Assembly (NCBI RefSeq): GCF_002949795.1
Contig: NZ_CP026692.1
Span: forward strand, 6,618,545-6,682,544
Reading direction: 5' to 3'
DNA from: Nostoc sp. 'Lobaria pulmonaria (5183) cyanobiont'
GTDB taxonomy: Bacteria; Cyanobacteriota; Cyanobacteriia; Cyanobacteriales; Nostocaceae
DNA length: 64,000 nucleotides
Shown here: positions 23,717 to 35,000 of the stretch, one piece after another
Layout: every line of letters starts with the position of its first letter
Position numbering within the stretch: the stretch's first letter is position 1
The notes under the pieces: generated by a model
The model's database searches: none
What the model saw: the letters and a program-made list of their open reading frames with translations, nothing else
What the model was told of the DNA's origin: nothing
Translations under genes and position numbers: made by a program

Positions 23717-26638
23717 ATGGGGCAGCCGCAAAAACCTATAGCCGCCGAACAGCAGATCCTCTCTTTGGGGCGCGTCCTCCAGAGCCTCAGGGAAGAAGAT
23801 GATGTTGACGTTCTGATTGAAACTACTATTTCTTATCTCAAAGAAGAGTTTGACTACAAACTGATTTGGATTGCTCTTTACGATCGCCTGAATCACATAT
23901 TATTTGGCAAAGGGGGCATCACACCCGATCGTGACACGAGCTTTTTACGCCAAAGGGTTGTTCTAAGTCCTGGGGATTTATTAGAGCAAGTAGTAATTGA
24001 ACAGCATCCTTTGGGCGTAGCTGATTTGCAAACTGAAATCCGTGCCGCTGAATGGCGAAAAATGGCCGAAAAATTCCACATCCAAGGAACGATTATTTTA
24101 CCAATTCGCTACAAAGACCGTTGCTTGGGCTTGCTGTTATTGGGTTCAGAACGCTGGGGCTACCTACTGACTGGAGAAGCAAAAGCACGTTTGATGATGG
24201 TTTTAGGTGAACTAGGGGCAGTGCTTTATCAAAATGAAATGCATAAACACCAAAAGCAAACCAGGCGAACCGACGAGCCATTATTAGAATTGCTAGAAAA
24301 TTTACGCACCCTCAGTAACCTGAATCAAAGACTGGAAGTAGCGGTGCAAGCAACTCATAAATTTGTCTCCCCCAACCGGACAAATGTTTACTGGTTTGAG
24401 CGAGAAGGGCGCTACTTTTGGTGTCGAATGAGTAATCAGCTGGTCAAAATGGATCGCAATTCTAGCAGTCAGCAAGCAGCGGGAATGACTGTACAGGACT
24501 TGAGCGATTTTTATTATGCTTTGGCAGTTAACCAAATAGTCTCGATTGGTGATGCCCGCAGTTCTTTAAAAAGCCATTTTACGGCAAAATTGCTGGAACG
24601 CTTGAACGTGCGATCGCTCCTAGCAGCTCCGATTATCTGGCAAAAGAACTTAGTCGGTTTTCTGGCGGTGGAAAGCAATGAACCTCGCATTTGGACGGAC
24701 ACAGACAAAAATTTCGTCCAGGGTGTTGCAGGTTTAATCTCCCTAGTTACACCTACCGAAAACATGGAAAGCACTATTAAACAGATTCAAGAGGATGCCC
24801 AACTCACTAGCCAAGTTGCCCAAGGTATCTATAGCGAACATGACCTTCAGACAACTTTACATAATTGTGCTAAAAGAGTTTTAGCTCGATTAGGTGCTAC
24901 CCGCTTTTTACTGTTGCAGTATGACCCTGAGCAGAAGAATTATCAATTTACTTACCAAAGTCAGCCCCATAATCGCCGACCGTTGACATTTACCCTGCAT
25001 ACTCTCAAAGAATTAGATGGGCAGCTTTTGCAAAGTTCAACTCAAGCAGTGGAAATTGAGAACTTAGATGAAGATTTACGCTTTTTTAACTGGCGACCCT
25101 CGTTGTTAGAGAATAATGTGCGATCGCTACTTGTTTGTAAATGCACTCACGAACATATACCAGCAGCACTTTTGGTGATTACTCATGAAAGCCATCGTTC
25201 TTGGACAACTCTAGAAAAGGAATTGCTGTGGGCGGTCAGTCAACAGATTGGTGTAATTGTTCGTCAGTGGCAATTACATAACCGCACCACCCAGCAGCAA
25301 AAAACTTCCCAGGCATTTGAGCAATGCTTACGCATCCTGACACAATCCCAGAACAGCATTGAGGTCGAAAAAAAGCATTTAGAACGTACAGCCCTCGAAC
25401 AAATAGCATCAATTTTGGGTTGTCCCTTAGCGCTAATGCTATCTTGGGCACCTGGTGAAAGTTGGGCAGAAATTATCCCTGGAGTGATTGACAATAGCCA
25501 ATTTGGGATTTTTTCTGATGCATCTATTTCTATCCAGGCTGAAGCCTTAATTCAGTGGGCACTTGCTACAGAGACTTACCTGACTTTGAAGGTAGATAAT
25601 TTACCTCCAGAAACCCGGAAATGGTTGAATGTTCCAGACAAAAGTCAAATTTTGGTAATGGCATTACGTACAACTGCTGATTATGAAACCACTGGTGTAG
25701 TGTTGCTAGTAGACTATCAACAGCGTCGTTGGTCAGAACAAAACCTCAGTGCAACAGTAACTCTGATTTCTCAATTAGCCTGGTGGCGTCGTGAAAAGCA
25801 AATTACCCGACTTTTAGAATCCACAACCCAAGAATTACGACAACTTAATTGGTACAAACATCGTCGCCTAGAGGAAATTCAAAGAATAACAGCGCACTCC
25901 CTTAAACAAATACACGATTTGGGCATTCCTGCAAATGAACTGACTCAGATGCGCTACCAGCTATTGCTGCGGCAGTTAGATCATACAGCCACCTCTATGA
26001 GTGGAATGCTAAAACTTGAGAACTGGCAGCTACATATCAGTTGGGAAACTATGCCCATAGCCAGTTTACTGAAGCGATCGCTCGAACGGATCGAAAATTT
26101 ACTCAAACAACAAAAGCTGTGGATTGGGGTACATGGTTTGGGACAATCAATTGACGAGCAAGAATCGCCCAAGAATTCTTCATTAGTTAGAAGCGTTCCT
26201 GCCTCCAGCGCTCAATCTGCAATCGCGATCGCTGGTGATATTGTCAAAATTGAATTAGTTATCCATGAATTATTGGTTACTGCCTGTAACCGTTCTCAAA
26301 CCGGCAGCAGAATTGATATTTGGTGTCGCCGTTTAGATGCGTCAAAACCCTCAGATACAAAGCATTCTTCTACAAGTGAAGGGGCTGAACATCAGACATC
26401 GCTAGAATTATCAATCACATATAACGGTGCGATCGAACCAGAGCTACTCACAGAACTATATCAAAATATACCTAAAGATGTGCTTGCTCCTTCCTACCTC
26501 GACCAACCACCAGCTTTACATCTGGCGATCTGCCAAAACCTCATGCAGGAACTAGGAGGAGAGTTGAATTTCTATAAGTTACCAGATAATCGGGTAGTCA
26601 ATCGCTTGTTGTTGCCGTTAGCTGTTCATGATTCTTAG
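23717..26638 (+). CDS. Multi-GAF sensor protein with degenerate histidine-kinase C-terminus
   Basis: This protein of 973 residues has several consecutive GAF domains, roughly residues 20-180, 195-345, 365-520 and 530-690 (for example VRSLLAAPIIWQKNLVGFLA). A helical region with RITAHSLKQIHDLG and an ATPase-like segment (IELVIHELLVTACNRSQTGS) follow. A clear H-box and the DxGxG/GxGL ATP motifs are missing, so it may be a pseudokinase that senses a ligand or binds a partner. No response regulator is adjacent. Start ATG 23717 follows a short AT-rich region. Confidence 0.75.
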   Translation: MGQPQKPIAAEQQILSLGRVLQSLREEDDVDVLIETTISYLKEEFDYKLIWIALYDRLNHILFGKGGITPDRDTSFLRQRVVLSPGDLLEQVVIEQHPLGVADLQTEIRAAEWRKMAEKFHIQGTIILPIRYKDRCLGLLLLGSERWGYLLTGEAKARLMMVLGELGAVLYQNEMHKHQKQTRRTDEPLLELLENLRTLSNLNQRLEVAVQATHKFVSPNRTNVYWFEREGRYFWCRMSNQLVKMDRNSSSQQAAGMTVQDLSDFYYALAVNQIVSIGDARSSLKSHFTAKLLERLNVRSLLAAPIIWQKNLVGFLAVESNEPRIWTDTDKNFVQGVAGLISLVTPTENMESTIKQIQEDAQLTSQVAQGIYSEHDLQTTLHNCAKRVLARLGATRFLLLQYDPEQKNYQFTYQSQPHNRRPLTFTLHTLKELDGQLLQSSTQAVEIENLDEDLRFFNWRPSLLENNVRSLLVCKCTHEHIPAALLVITHESHRSWTTLEKELLWAVSQQIGVIVRQWQLHNRTTQQQKTSQAFEQCLRILTQSQNSIEVEKKHLERTALEQIASILGCPLALMLSWAPGESWAEIIPGVIDNSQFGIFSDASISIQAEALIQWALATETYLTLKVDNLPPETRKWLNVPDKSQILVMALRTTADYETTGVVLLVDYQQRRWSEQNLSATVTLISQLAWWRREKQITRLLESTTQELRQLNWYKHRRLEEIQRITAHSLKQIHDLGIPANELTQMRYQLLLRQLDHTATSMSGMLKLENWQLHISWETMPIASLLKRSLERIENLLKQQKLWIGVHGLGQSIDEQESPKNSSLVRSVPASSAQSAIAIAGDIVKIELVIHELLVTACNRSQTGSRIDIWCRRLDASKPSDTKHSSTSEGAEHQTSLELSITYNGAIEPELLTELYQNIPKDVLAPSYLDQPPALHLAICQNLMQELGGELNFYKLPDNRVVNRLLLPLAVHDS

Positions 26639-27451
26639 TACAGCTTTGCGTGAAATCGTGACGAATTAAGGGTTGAAATTTAAACGCAGATGCGCTTCGC
26701 ATTCCCACAGAGAAGATTAGTACAGATGTGCTGTGGTTAATTACCTTACCTGTACGAGAACTGCTATAACTACAAGCTTTAACAATTTATCTTTGTCACT
26801 GTCAAGGCTAATTAAACGTAAATATAAAATTATATTGGCAATTATCTCAACTATTTTGTATATATTTACTGAGTCTAGAAAGAGTTAAACAGGTATCTTT
26901 TGATAACTTGAATATCTCCGAAAAAACGTGACATTTTTGAAAATAGTGGTTAACATATAACTTGATAAAATGCCGACAAACACTATTATTAATTTTGATT
27001 CAGAGAAAAATAATTAGCTGGATAACTTTTGCCAAACAAAGTTTTCTATTAATTCAGTCTGTTGTAAATCTTGTTAAATTGCAAATTGTTAGCAATTAGT
27101 TGTTCAGGATTTAATTACTATCTAAGTATTAAAGTAATTTTCAATACTTTGCATAAATAATTAAATTAAAATCAATTTTTTAAATTATTTATTGCATTTA
27201 CATATTGAATCTATTTTTTAGATTGCTGTTGTAATACTAATATTAAGTTTACATATAGATTTTTTAGGTAATGAAATGGAATTAGTGCATCAAATTATAA
27301 CTGTCACTTTATGGATTCTCAGTTTACAACAAAGAGAAGTCTATGGATGCTATAAAATATTTATAAGCATTAATAGGATTAAATCTAAACTCTTAAGCTA
27401 CCGCTTTCAGGAAGACCAATATAAAATTTATATGCTTGGAGGAATCTATCA
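26639..27451. other. AT-rich intergenic region, no gene seen
   Basis: This 813-base region has many stops in all frames. It includes a short palindromic Nostoc-type repeat (GATGCGCTTCGCATTCCCAC near 26690) and probably the promoter of the tubulin-like operon in its last part. A good ribosome-binding site (GGAGGAAT) lies just before 27452. Confidence 0.5.
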
Positions 27452-29284
27452 ATGAGCTTTAGATACTTCAAGCATTGGTTGAGATTTAGTTCAATCCGAA
27501 GCATTATTGTTTTAGCCTTAATATCAATTCCTAACTTGTGTAGTGCATCTGCTCAGACAACTACTAAAGGGGGAATTGACTGGATTTTAGTAGTAGATAC
27601 TTCTGCTTCCATGCGTGGTGTAGGTGGAACTAAAAATATTTTTGAGCCAGTAAAAAATTCTATTACTGAATTTGTTAATACGGCTAGATTAGGTGATACA
27701 GTTACTATTTATAGCTTTGATAAAGATGTCACCCTAAACGCCAATGATATCACTATCAACAGTAATCCAGACAGAGGCAAACTCAAGCAAATAATTAGCT
27801 CACTTAAAGCTGATGGTGTGCGTACTCATACAGGTAAAGCTGTGCAAAAAGCTTTGCAACATTCTGCCCTCTTAAATAAACGTGCTGACGCTCTTGGTCG
27901 TACTGTCAGCATCGTATTTCTGACGGACGGATTAGAAGATGTGCGTGGTATTCCTAATCCCGTTTCTATTCCTGGGAATACCCAGTTTCTAAGTGAGCAA
28001 CAATGCAAGCCCTACATATTTTTTGTGTCTTTAGGATTAAAAGAACACGAAAAGCAACTGAATGACTTTGCTAGCAATCCAGCACTTTGCGGTAAGGGGC
28101 AAGTATTGCGAGATCCTGGAGGAGTTCAGCTGAACCAACTGGCTCAAAATATCCGACCAGCGCTAATTAAGCCCAAGCTTGATGTTAATCTACCCACTGC
28201 CAATTTACCGCCAGTATTGCCAGGAGCAACTACTGAACCGCTCAAAATTAATAGCATCAGTAATGTCAATGCTAAGGTAAGCTTGCAACTGGAAGACCCT
28301 CAGCAAAGTGGTATTCGCTTAATTTCACCCGATCGCACCATCGACTTAGTTGCTAATCAAGCAACAGCCATTCCCGTGCGTTTACAGATACCAGCAGAGG
28401 CAAAGGGGGGCGCGAATAACTTGCGCTTGGTGTTGATCAGCGCAGATCAAGCGATCGCACCAATAAAAATTGACCTACCTGTAACCATTCAGTCACAACT
28501 GCAAATAGAACCGACAAAGATAGATTTTGGCTCAATAGAAGCAGGCAAAACCACTGAAACCCAAATTTTTATAGTTCGCACCAATATATCTGGAACAGCT
28601 AGCTTACAACTGCAAGGCAATTCTAAAGACGTTTCCATAGCAGAACCTTCAGCAGCCATATCCTTACAACCAGGAGAAACAAAAATTCCTGTGCAGTTGC
28701 AGGTTACTGATAGCAGTTTTGCAGGCGATCGCACTTTCACCTTAGCCCTAACCCCAGATAACTCAATTGCTAGCCCTGTCAGTGCAAAAGCTCATCTGTA
28801 TATTTTAATGCCCCTATGGCGGAAAATAGTTATTTGGTTGCTCTTAGTGCTGTTGGTGTTGTTAATTTCACTGATAGTAGTTTGTTTAATTCAACGCAAA
28901 ACCCCCTTGGAATTAGTCGAAGATTTCCGTAACCGCGATCGCTTAGAAGGAGCGTTGGTAGTACTGGAACCACTGCCACAATCATCGCAAGACGAAGAAA
29001 TTAGTCTCACTCACCTACAGAAGGGTAGAGTATGCCTGAGTGATTTGATACCAGCTATTGCCATGACCAATTCTGATGCCGAGTTAGTTATAGTTTGGCG
29101 GTTAGGCAAAAAAAATATAGATATACGCTGTTTGAAAGGTGTAATTTTTGTCAATACTAAAAAAATAAATACAGATGAACTCTACGACGAGGACATCATC
29201 GAGATTGGCAACGTTAAATTGCAATTTAACTGGATTGAACACCAAAGACCCTCTGAGCCAAGCAGTGGGCAGACAAACTTTTGA
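27452..29284 (+). CDS. VWA-domain membrane protein of the tubulin-like operon
   Basis: The protein (610 residues) has an N-terminal signal sequence, a VWA domain (about residues 42-240) with intact MIDAS (LVVDTSASMRG, later FLTDGLED), and two Ig-like beta modules. A membrane helix lies at about 455-480 (IVIWLLLVLLVLLISLIVVC), followed by a C-terminal cytoplasmic beta domain that may be FHA-like. GGAGGAAT precedes the start at a good distance. It is the first gene of a three-gene operon with 20 bases to the next. VWA proteins are partners of FtsZ-like proteins in a predicted membrane-remodelling system. Confidence 0.88.
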   Translation: MSFRYFKHWLRFSSIRSIIVLALISIPNLCSASAQTTTKGGIDWILVVDTSASMRGVGGTKNIFEPVKNSITEFVNTARLGDTVTIYSFDKDVTLNANDITINSNPDRGKLKQIISSLKADGVRTHTGKAVQKALQHSALLNKRADALGRTVSIVFLTDGLEDVRGIPNPVSIPGNTQFLSEQQCKPYIFFVSLGLKEHEKQLNDFASNPALCGKGQVLRDPGGVQLNQLAQNIRPALIKPKLDVNLPTANLPPVLPGATTEPLKINSISNVNAKVSLQLEDPQQSGIRLISPDRTIDLVANQATAIPVRLQIPAEAKGGANNLRLVLISADQAIAPIKIDLPVTIQSQLQIEPTKIDFGSIEAGKTTETQIFIVRTNISGTASLQLQGNSKDVSIAEPSAAISLQPGETKIPVQLQVTDSSFAGDRTFTLALTPDNSIASPVSAKAHLYILMPLWRKIVIWLLLVLLVLLISLIVVCLIQRKTPLELVEDFRNRDRLEGALVVLEPLPQSSQDEEISLTHLQKGRVCLSDLIPAIAMTNSDAELVIVWRLGKKNIDIRCLKGVIFVNTKKINTDELYDEDIIEIGNVKLQFNWIEHQRPSEPSSGQTNF

Positions 29285-29304
29285 ATAATATCACAGGAAA
29301 GTGA

Positions 29305-32052
29305 ATGTTAAGTCCCACGGTTGTGCGTCCCACGGTTGTTTTTCGTCCTACTGTTGTTATCGGGCTAGGAGGAACGGGTTATGAAGTCGTACTCAAACTT
29401 AAAAAGCGATTTATAGATGTTTACGGCTCAGTACCAGAAGTTATTCGTTTTATTTCGATTGATACTACCGAAAATATCCAAGAACGAGAAAAATCACCTG
29501 ATGGCACCAAGGTTTTCTTAGAACCGAATGAACTTTATGCAATTTCTGTCGCAAATCCCCTACCCCTAACACGTAACGACCACATCGCTGAATGGTGGCC
29601 TAAGGATATTTCCGCAGCCAGCCTGATCAGTGGCGCTGGACAGATTCGGGCCAGGGGACGGCTCGCCTTGTTTGCGAAAGTAGGCGATATTGACGCTTTA
29701 ATTGCTCAAGCAATCAATACTGTTCGTGAAATTCGCACCAGTAAACAAGCATTTTCAGATAACTTTCAAGTTTCGAGTCGGGATGGTGTCGAAGTTTTTA
29801 TTGTTGGTAGTTTGGCGGGTGGGACGGGCAGTGGCACATTCTTAGATACGGCTTTTTTAACACGAGGACATCTCAATAATTTTTCTAATATTACGGGGGT
29901 ATTTGTTTTACCGAGAGTGTTTGCCAATATTCCCCAAACTCACCTGGTGAAGTCTAATGCCTATGGCGCTCTTAAGGAAATCGAACACTTTTGGGGATTG
30001 TCACCATCTAATAGCATTGAGATTGATTATGGGATCACAAAAGTCAAAGCCGATCGCCCTCCCTTTGATGCAGTATTTTTAATTGACGGGGTTAATAAAA
30101 ATGGAACTGTAGTCGGTCGTCCAGACGATTTACAAAATTTAGTTGCAGATGGCTTGTACATCCAAATTGGTTCTCAAATTGGTTTAGACGCTGCTAACGT
30201 TGCTGATAACATTCGCGCTTATCTGGCAACTGGTGAAAAAGTTCGAGGACGCAATATAAATTACTGTAGTTTTGGCTTTGCTACCCTGACTCTGCCAGTA
30301 CAGCAATATGAGCGGATGAAATTAGAGGATGCTCAAAGCTTGCTGAAGAATGAGTTGATGGCATCTACTCCAACAATCGATTTAGAAAGCGACATTACCC
30401 GGTTTTTAGAAGATTGCAAGTTAGCAGAAGCGACTACTGTCCTGAATGCGTTGACTGAAAGCGATCGCGGCGGACAAATGAAACCCGAATTTAGAATTGG
30501 CGAAATCCGTCACGATCGTACAGCTTTGGCGACAATCAAAGAACTTTACAAACGGCAGTTAGATCAATTTGAACAACGGACGGCTCAAGAATTGGGATTG
30601 AATTTTCATCGCTTACAACAGACTACAACTGCTGCGATCGCAACTTTCTGGGAACGCGGTCTTAACCGTCCCAATGGACTAGCTTATGTTTTGGACTTTT
30701 TGAGCAAACTTTCTCAACAATTAGACGAATTACAGCAAAACGTGCAGCGCAAGTCACAAGAGGCGCAATCTAGTTTCAATGCTTTGAAATTAGAACCACA
30801 AGAAGAAAAAATTAAAGAAGCCGCAGAAACTTGGTTCCCAAATAAAAACACTATTCAAGCTGCTTGCCAGAGATACAAAGAACGGGCTGACCAAAAGTGG
30901 AAGACTTATTTACATTGGAAACGCTGTGATAAAGCGGCTGAACTCTATGGTGTATTGCGGACTAAGGTAGAAGAAATCCAGGAAAAATGCCAACGTTTAC
31001 ATAGCAACTTAGATAAAGTTTATCGAGATTTAGAACAGAGTTATCACGAGGTCAACCGTCAAGGAAGTAACGATAATCCTTTTATTCACACCATTCAGCG
31101 CATCAATCTGCAATCAAAACGCCCCAAAGTTACTGGCGAAGATTTTATCCGTTGGCATCGAGAACAGTCTCAAACTTTAACGAATTGGTCTGAGAAGAAA
31201 GCTGAAGATGTCGAGATCGAAATTCTGAGATTTGTCGATGAAGCTTACTATCCTCTCACCAGTATGACTGTTGAGGAGGTTTTAACAGATAGCAATCCCG
31301 AAGATGCAGGGCAAGATTTGCAACAACTTGGCAAACTTGCAGTTCCTCTCTGGCAGTATGAAGTATCGGAAATTCCCATTCAACAGCAGCACTTAATCAC
31401 AGAATTTTATTACTACGGAGTAGAGAGTAACAACACAGTTTTTAGCAATCCGCCTCTTTCTAGTCGCTTGCCTAGAGGAAATAATAATCCTTCTTTCGTA
31501 CCGACAGGCGAACCACATAAAGTGATGCTGTTTCGAGTAGAAGTCGGCGTCCCCTTATTTGCATTCAACGGAATGAGGGATATGGAACTAGCTTATTTAG
31601 ATCCGAATAAAGTCTTTAAGCACCTGCATCGCAATTGGACAAACTTAGCAAATTTAATTCCTCCAGAAGACGACGGTGGGGCGTTGCGTTGGTTTGCTTT
31701 AGCCTTAGCACCCGATCTATATAAATTGATTGTCAATCAGAGTAAGAAATATTTCGTTTCTACAGAACAAGCGAAAAGATTAGAAGGCGGAGTTTTGCCA
31801 TTGGGAGGCGATCGCAAGTCAGCATTTAAAGCTTTCAAAAGTAATTTACCTTTAGTCAAGGAAATTGCTCACAAAGTTGAGCGTATTACCCATGAAGACC
31901 AAGACAAAGCCAAATCTACTTTGCAAAACTACATCAATCACCTCAATCAGGTTTTAAAGGGAGGCAGGGTTGATGCCCAGATTAAAGAACAGGTAGAAAT
32001 GGAAATCCAGGAAATTGAAGCTTACCTGGAAGATTTAGATGTGATTATTTAG
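29305..32052 (+). CDS. Tubulin/FtsZ-like GTPase family protein
   Basis: Residues 10-30 contain VVIGLGGTGYEVVLKLKKRF, the first nucleotide-binding loop. Around residue 173 lies AGGTGSGTFLD, the tubulin signature GGTGSG, followed by FVLPRVF and KSNAYGALKEIEHF. The C-terminal half is long, helical and coiled-coil rich. At 915 residues it is far longer than FtsZ. This matches the FtsZ-like families described by Makarova and Koonin that occur with VWA proteins; polymerisation has not been shown. AGGAAAG precedes the ATG. It lies between the VWA gene and the coiled-coil gene, separated by only 20 and about 30 bases. Confidence 0.88.
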   Translation: MLSPTVVRPTVVFRPTVVIGLGGTGYEVVLKLKKRFIDVYGSVPEVIRFISIDTTENIQEREKSPDGTKVFLEPNELYAISVANPLPLTRNDHIAEWWPKDISAASLISGAGQIRARGRLALFAKVGDIDALIAQAINTVREIRTSKQAFSDNFQVSSRDGVEVFIVGSLAGGTGSGTFLDTAFLTRGHLNNFSNITGVFVLPRVFANIPQTHLVKSNAYGALKEIEHFWGLSPSNSIEIDYGITKVKADRPPFDAVFLIDGVNKNGTVVGRPDDLQNLVADGLYIQIGSQIGLDAANVADNIRAYLATGEKVRGRNINYCSFGFATLTLPVQQYERMKLEDAQSLLKNELMASTPTIDLESDITRFLEDCKLAEATTVLNALTESDRGGQMKPEFRIGEIRHDRTALATIKELYKRQLDQFEQRTAQELGLNFHRLQQTTTAAIATFWERGLNRPNGLAYVLDFLSKLSQQLDELQQNVQRKSQEAQSSFNALKLEPQEEKIKEAAETWFPNKNTIQAACQRYKERADQKWKTYLHWKRCDKAAELYGVLRTKVEEIQEKCQRLHSNLDKVYRDLEQSYHEVNRQGSNDNPFIHTIQRINLQSKRPKVTGEDFIRWHREQSQTLTNWSEKKAEDVEIEILRFVDEAYYPLTSMTVEEVLTDSNPEDAGQDLQQLGKLAVPLWQYEVSEIPIQQQHLITEFYYYGVESNNTVFSNPPLSSRLPRGNNNPSFVPTGEPHKVMLFRVEVGVPLFAFNGMRDMELAYLDPNKVFKHLHRNWTNLANLIPPEDDGGALRWFALALAPDLYKLIVNQSKKYFVSTEQAKRLEGGVLPLGGDRKSAFKAFKSNLPLVKEIAHKVERITHEDQDKAKSTLQNYINHLNQVLKGGRVDAQIKEQVEMEIQEIEAYLEDLDVII

Positions 32053-32082
32053 CCCCATAGTTTGCACTCTGAGAGTGTCCCC

Positions 32083-35000
32083 ATGCCAAAACCAACTATT
32101 TTACTTGCACTCGATCCTCACAGTGCCGCTTTTTGTGCAGCCATTAAACGGCAACTGCAAGAATTACCAGCCGATCAAACCTGTTTAATTCAAACTTATA
32201 CCTTAACTTGGGATAGTCAAACTTTTGGCTTTAGTGGCGAGTTAGATCAGTTTGCTGACACGAGTTTTGATCTGGCTCAAACTCATAGTAAACAAGCTTA
32301 TGTCTCCAAAATTCGTACCCAGTTCAGCGAAGCGACCGGCGAACTGCAAACTGCACTGATCGAATTATTGAAAACGGCTAGTCAATCAAAAGAAGCGATC
32401 GCTGCTAAACGCCAAGGAGTGAAAATCAGCAGCAATCATCGAATATATCTCATGCTGTCAGTCAGCAATCAATTTGGTAGAGCAGTAGTTTTTGACATAG
32501 TACGCTTAATTCGTTGGCTATTTTCTAAGTACTTTATAGATATTCCTTATAGCTTAGAAGCTTTATTACTACTGCCAGGGTTATTTACCCAAGCCACAAC
32601 TGCTGATTACGGTGCTGCTTACGCCTTCCTGAAAGAGTTAGATTACAAAATGACCACTGGAGTTGTGATTACAGGTGCTCAAAAAGCACCACCTTTTGAT
32701 AACTGCTGGCTGATGGACGAGCGAATTGGGGGACTGAAGGATAATTTGCCTAGCTATGCTGATGCTTTGGCAGGTTTTCTCTCCGTGGAACCGGAAACCA
32801 ACGGCTTATTGATTGGCGCACAAAAAGTACGGGGAAAAATACCCGCCTATAGTTCATTTGGTTATGGAGAATTATTTTTCGCAGGAGAAACAACTATTAA
32901 CCGTTTGAGTGCTGCCTTAGCTGCCGATATTATGATGGAGCAGTTTTTACCGAAGGCAGAATTTACTCCAGAGGCAATTCGCAAATGCCTGTTAGATGCC
33001 AAAGGATTTATACTCAGCGAAGATTTCAGTAATGCTTTTCTCGGATTAGAACGAGACAACGGCAAACCAGTTTGGCAAGATTTTAATCCGCGCCTTGAGA
33101 TGCGTGCTGGCCAGGCTCAGGAATATGGGATGGAATTGCAGCGTGCTTATCGGCAATTTGAAAATAAAGAGCTACTTTCCTATAAGCGGACGCTGGAAAA
33201 TTGTTGCAAACAATTACAGGCAACACTAACCACCTTCTTAGACCGCACCATTAATCGCTATGCTGATGCTACACCTAGAGGCTTGCATGAAGGAGCTAGG
33301 CTATTAAACATATTGACCTTTTTATATTTGGAACTGCAAACGGATGCCATAGGCGATCAATCCCAGAATCTTGTTACAGAACTGCGTGCGGCTGAAGCAT
33401 TTATCGACTCAAGATTGCAGGTAACAATTGATAAAGAAGCCACTCAAAAGCTACTCAACCAAGTTGTGTCCTTAAAATTGCGGCAGCAACAATTACAAGA
33501 TATTTTAGCTGAAAGAAAGTCTGAAGAACAACTGCAAGAGCTACAAACAACTCAGAAACAGTTAGAAACGGCAATTGCTGAGTATCGCCAAGCGTTAAAT
33601 GCCGAAATCGAACAAGCTCGACAAATTCGCTTTATGGCGATCGCTCGCGCTCGTGAGCAAGCCGAAGCTGCGATCGTTGTAGCTCAGAACCACTTAACGG
33701 CCATTGAAAATCAACTCGAAAAAGCCACAGATAACTTAGATGAACTACTAACAGAAGAAAACCGTTTTCGCTCACAGTATCTGATCGTTTATCCTACCTT
33801 GGTTACTGGTGCTTTATTAGCCTTGCTGATTCTAACCGGAATTTTCAGTCAATCAACACTATGGCTGTTATTACAAAAATTTTGGGCTAACTTAGTTACT
33901 TATCTGCTTTGGACTGCGGTAACAATTTTGACTTACTTAGGTATAGTTTGGCTGAAGTACAGCACTAATATTCGCGATCGCATTCAGAAGGTTCAGAAAC
34001 AAATTAAACGCCTAGAAAGCACTATTAAAGCAACCGCCGTAGAATTACGCCGCAGTTATAATGAACAATTAAAGTTAGAGTACGATTTATACGCCCAAAA
34101 TCTCCGTGTCGAGGCGTTAAATTATTTGATTAAAACAGCTAAACAAAGAACTGAAACCTTACGTCAAACTTTGGCCGATTTCTCTGAGATATACAATAAT
34201 TTAGTTACTCAACGCGATCGGGCTACCACGAAGTTCTCCGAAATTCGGCTCACAGTTCTGACTGATGCCGATATTGATGCTTATTACCAAAGTTTCCTTT
34301 CCACATTACCAACAGAAAAGTTTACTCAGGAACAGGTTAGCCGTTCTCAGTCGTGGAAAATTTCTGCTGAAGAATTTCAGAATCAACTTATGCCCTTTGC
34401 TCGTCAGCAGTTCGAGCAATTGGGTAATTTGTCTATTGGCGAAGTATTAAAGCAATCAGATTTAATTGCCGCCAATACAGCTACTCTGCGTTTGAATCAA
34501 CTTTATGATAGTGCTAATTTGTTACTGCGAATTCAAGATATTGACGCTAACTTAAACCCAACTTCTCAACGGGAGATTACCCTTTGGGTGGGAGCAAAAG
34601 ATAAAGAACAAATTTTTGCGTTTTACAGTCGCTTTAGTCGTAGTTTAACCGTCTTGGTAGCTGAAAATGAGCAGCGTTTGTGTATTTTGACCCGTTCGTT
34701 GGGCTTTCCGGCTTATTTTCTCAGTCAAATTGAGTATTATCGAGACTGCTATGAACGGACTCAGAGCGAACAAATCGATGAAGACGAAAACATTCCCGAT
34801 TTAATTCCAGAGGAAATTGGTTCTGGTAGGGAATTAAAGCTAGCTTATCAAACTCTGCTGTTAGCGATCGTTCTTGGGCTACTATCCCAGCATTCTCAAG
34901 GTGATTATCAATTCAAGGGTCGGTTACTTGGTAAAGACCGAGAACAAATTGCCTTAGCTTTAGCAACTGAGTTTACCCTTCAGGAACTCTATGGAGACTT

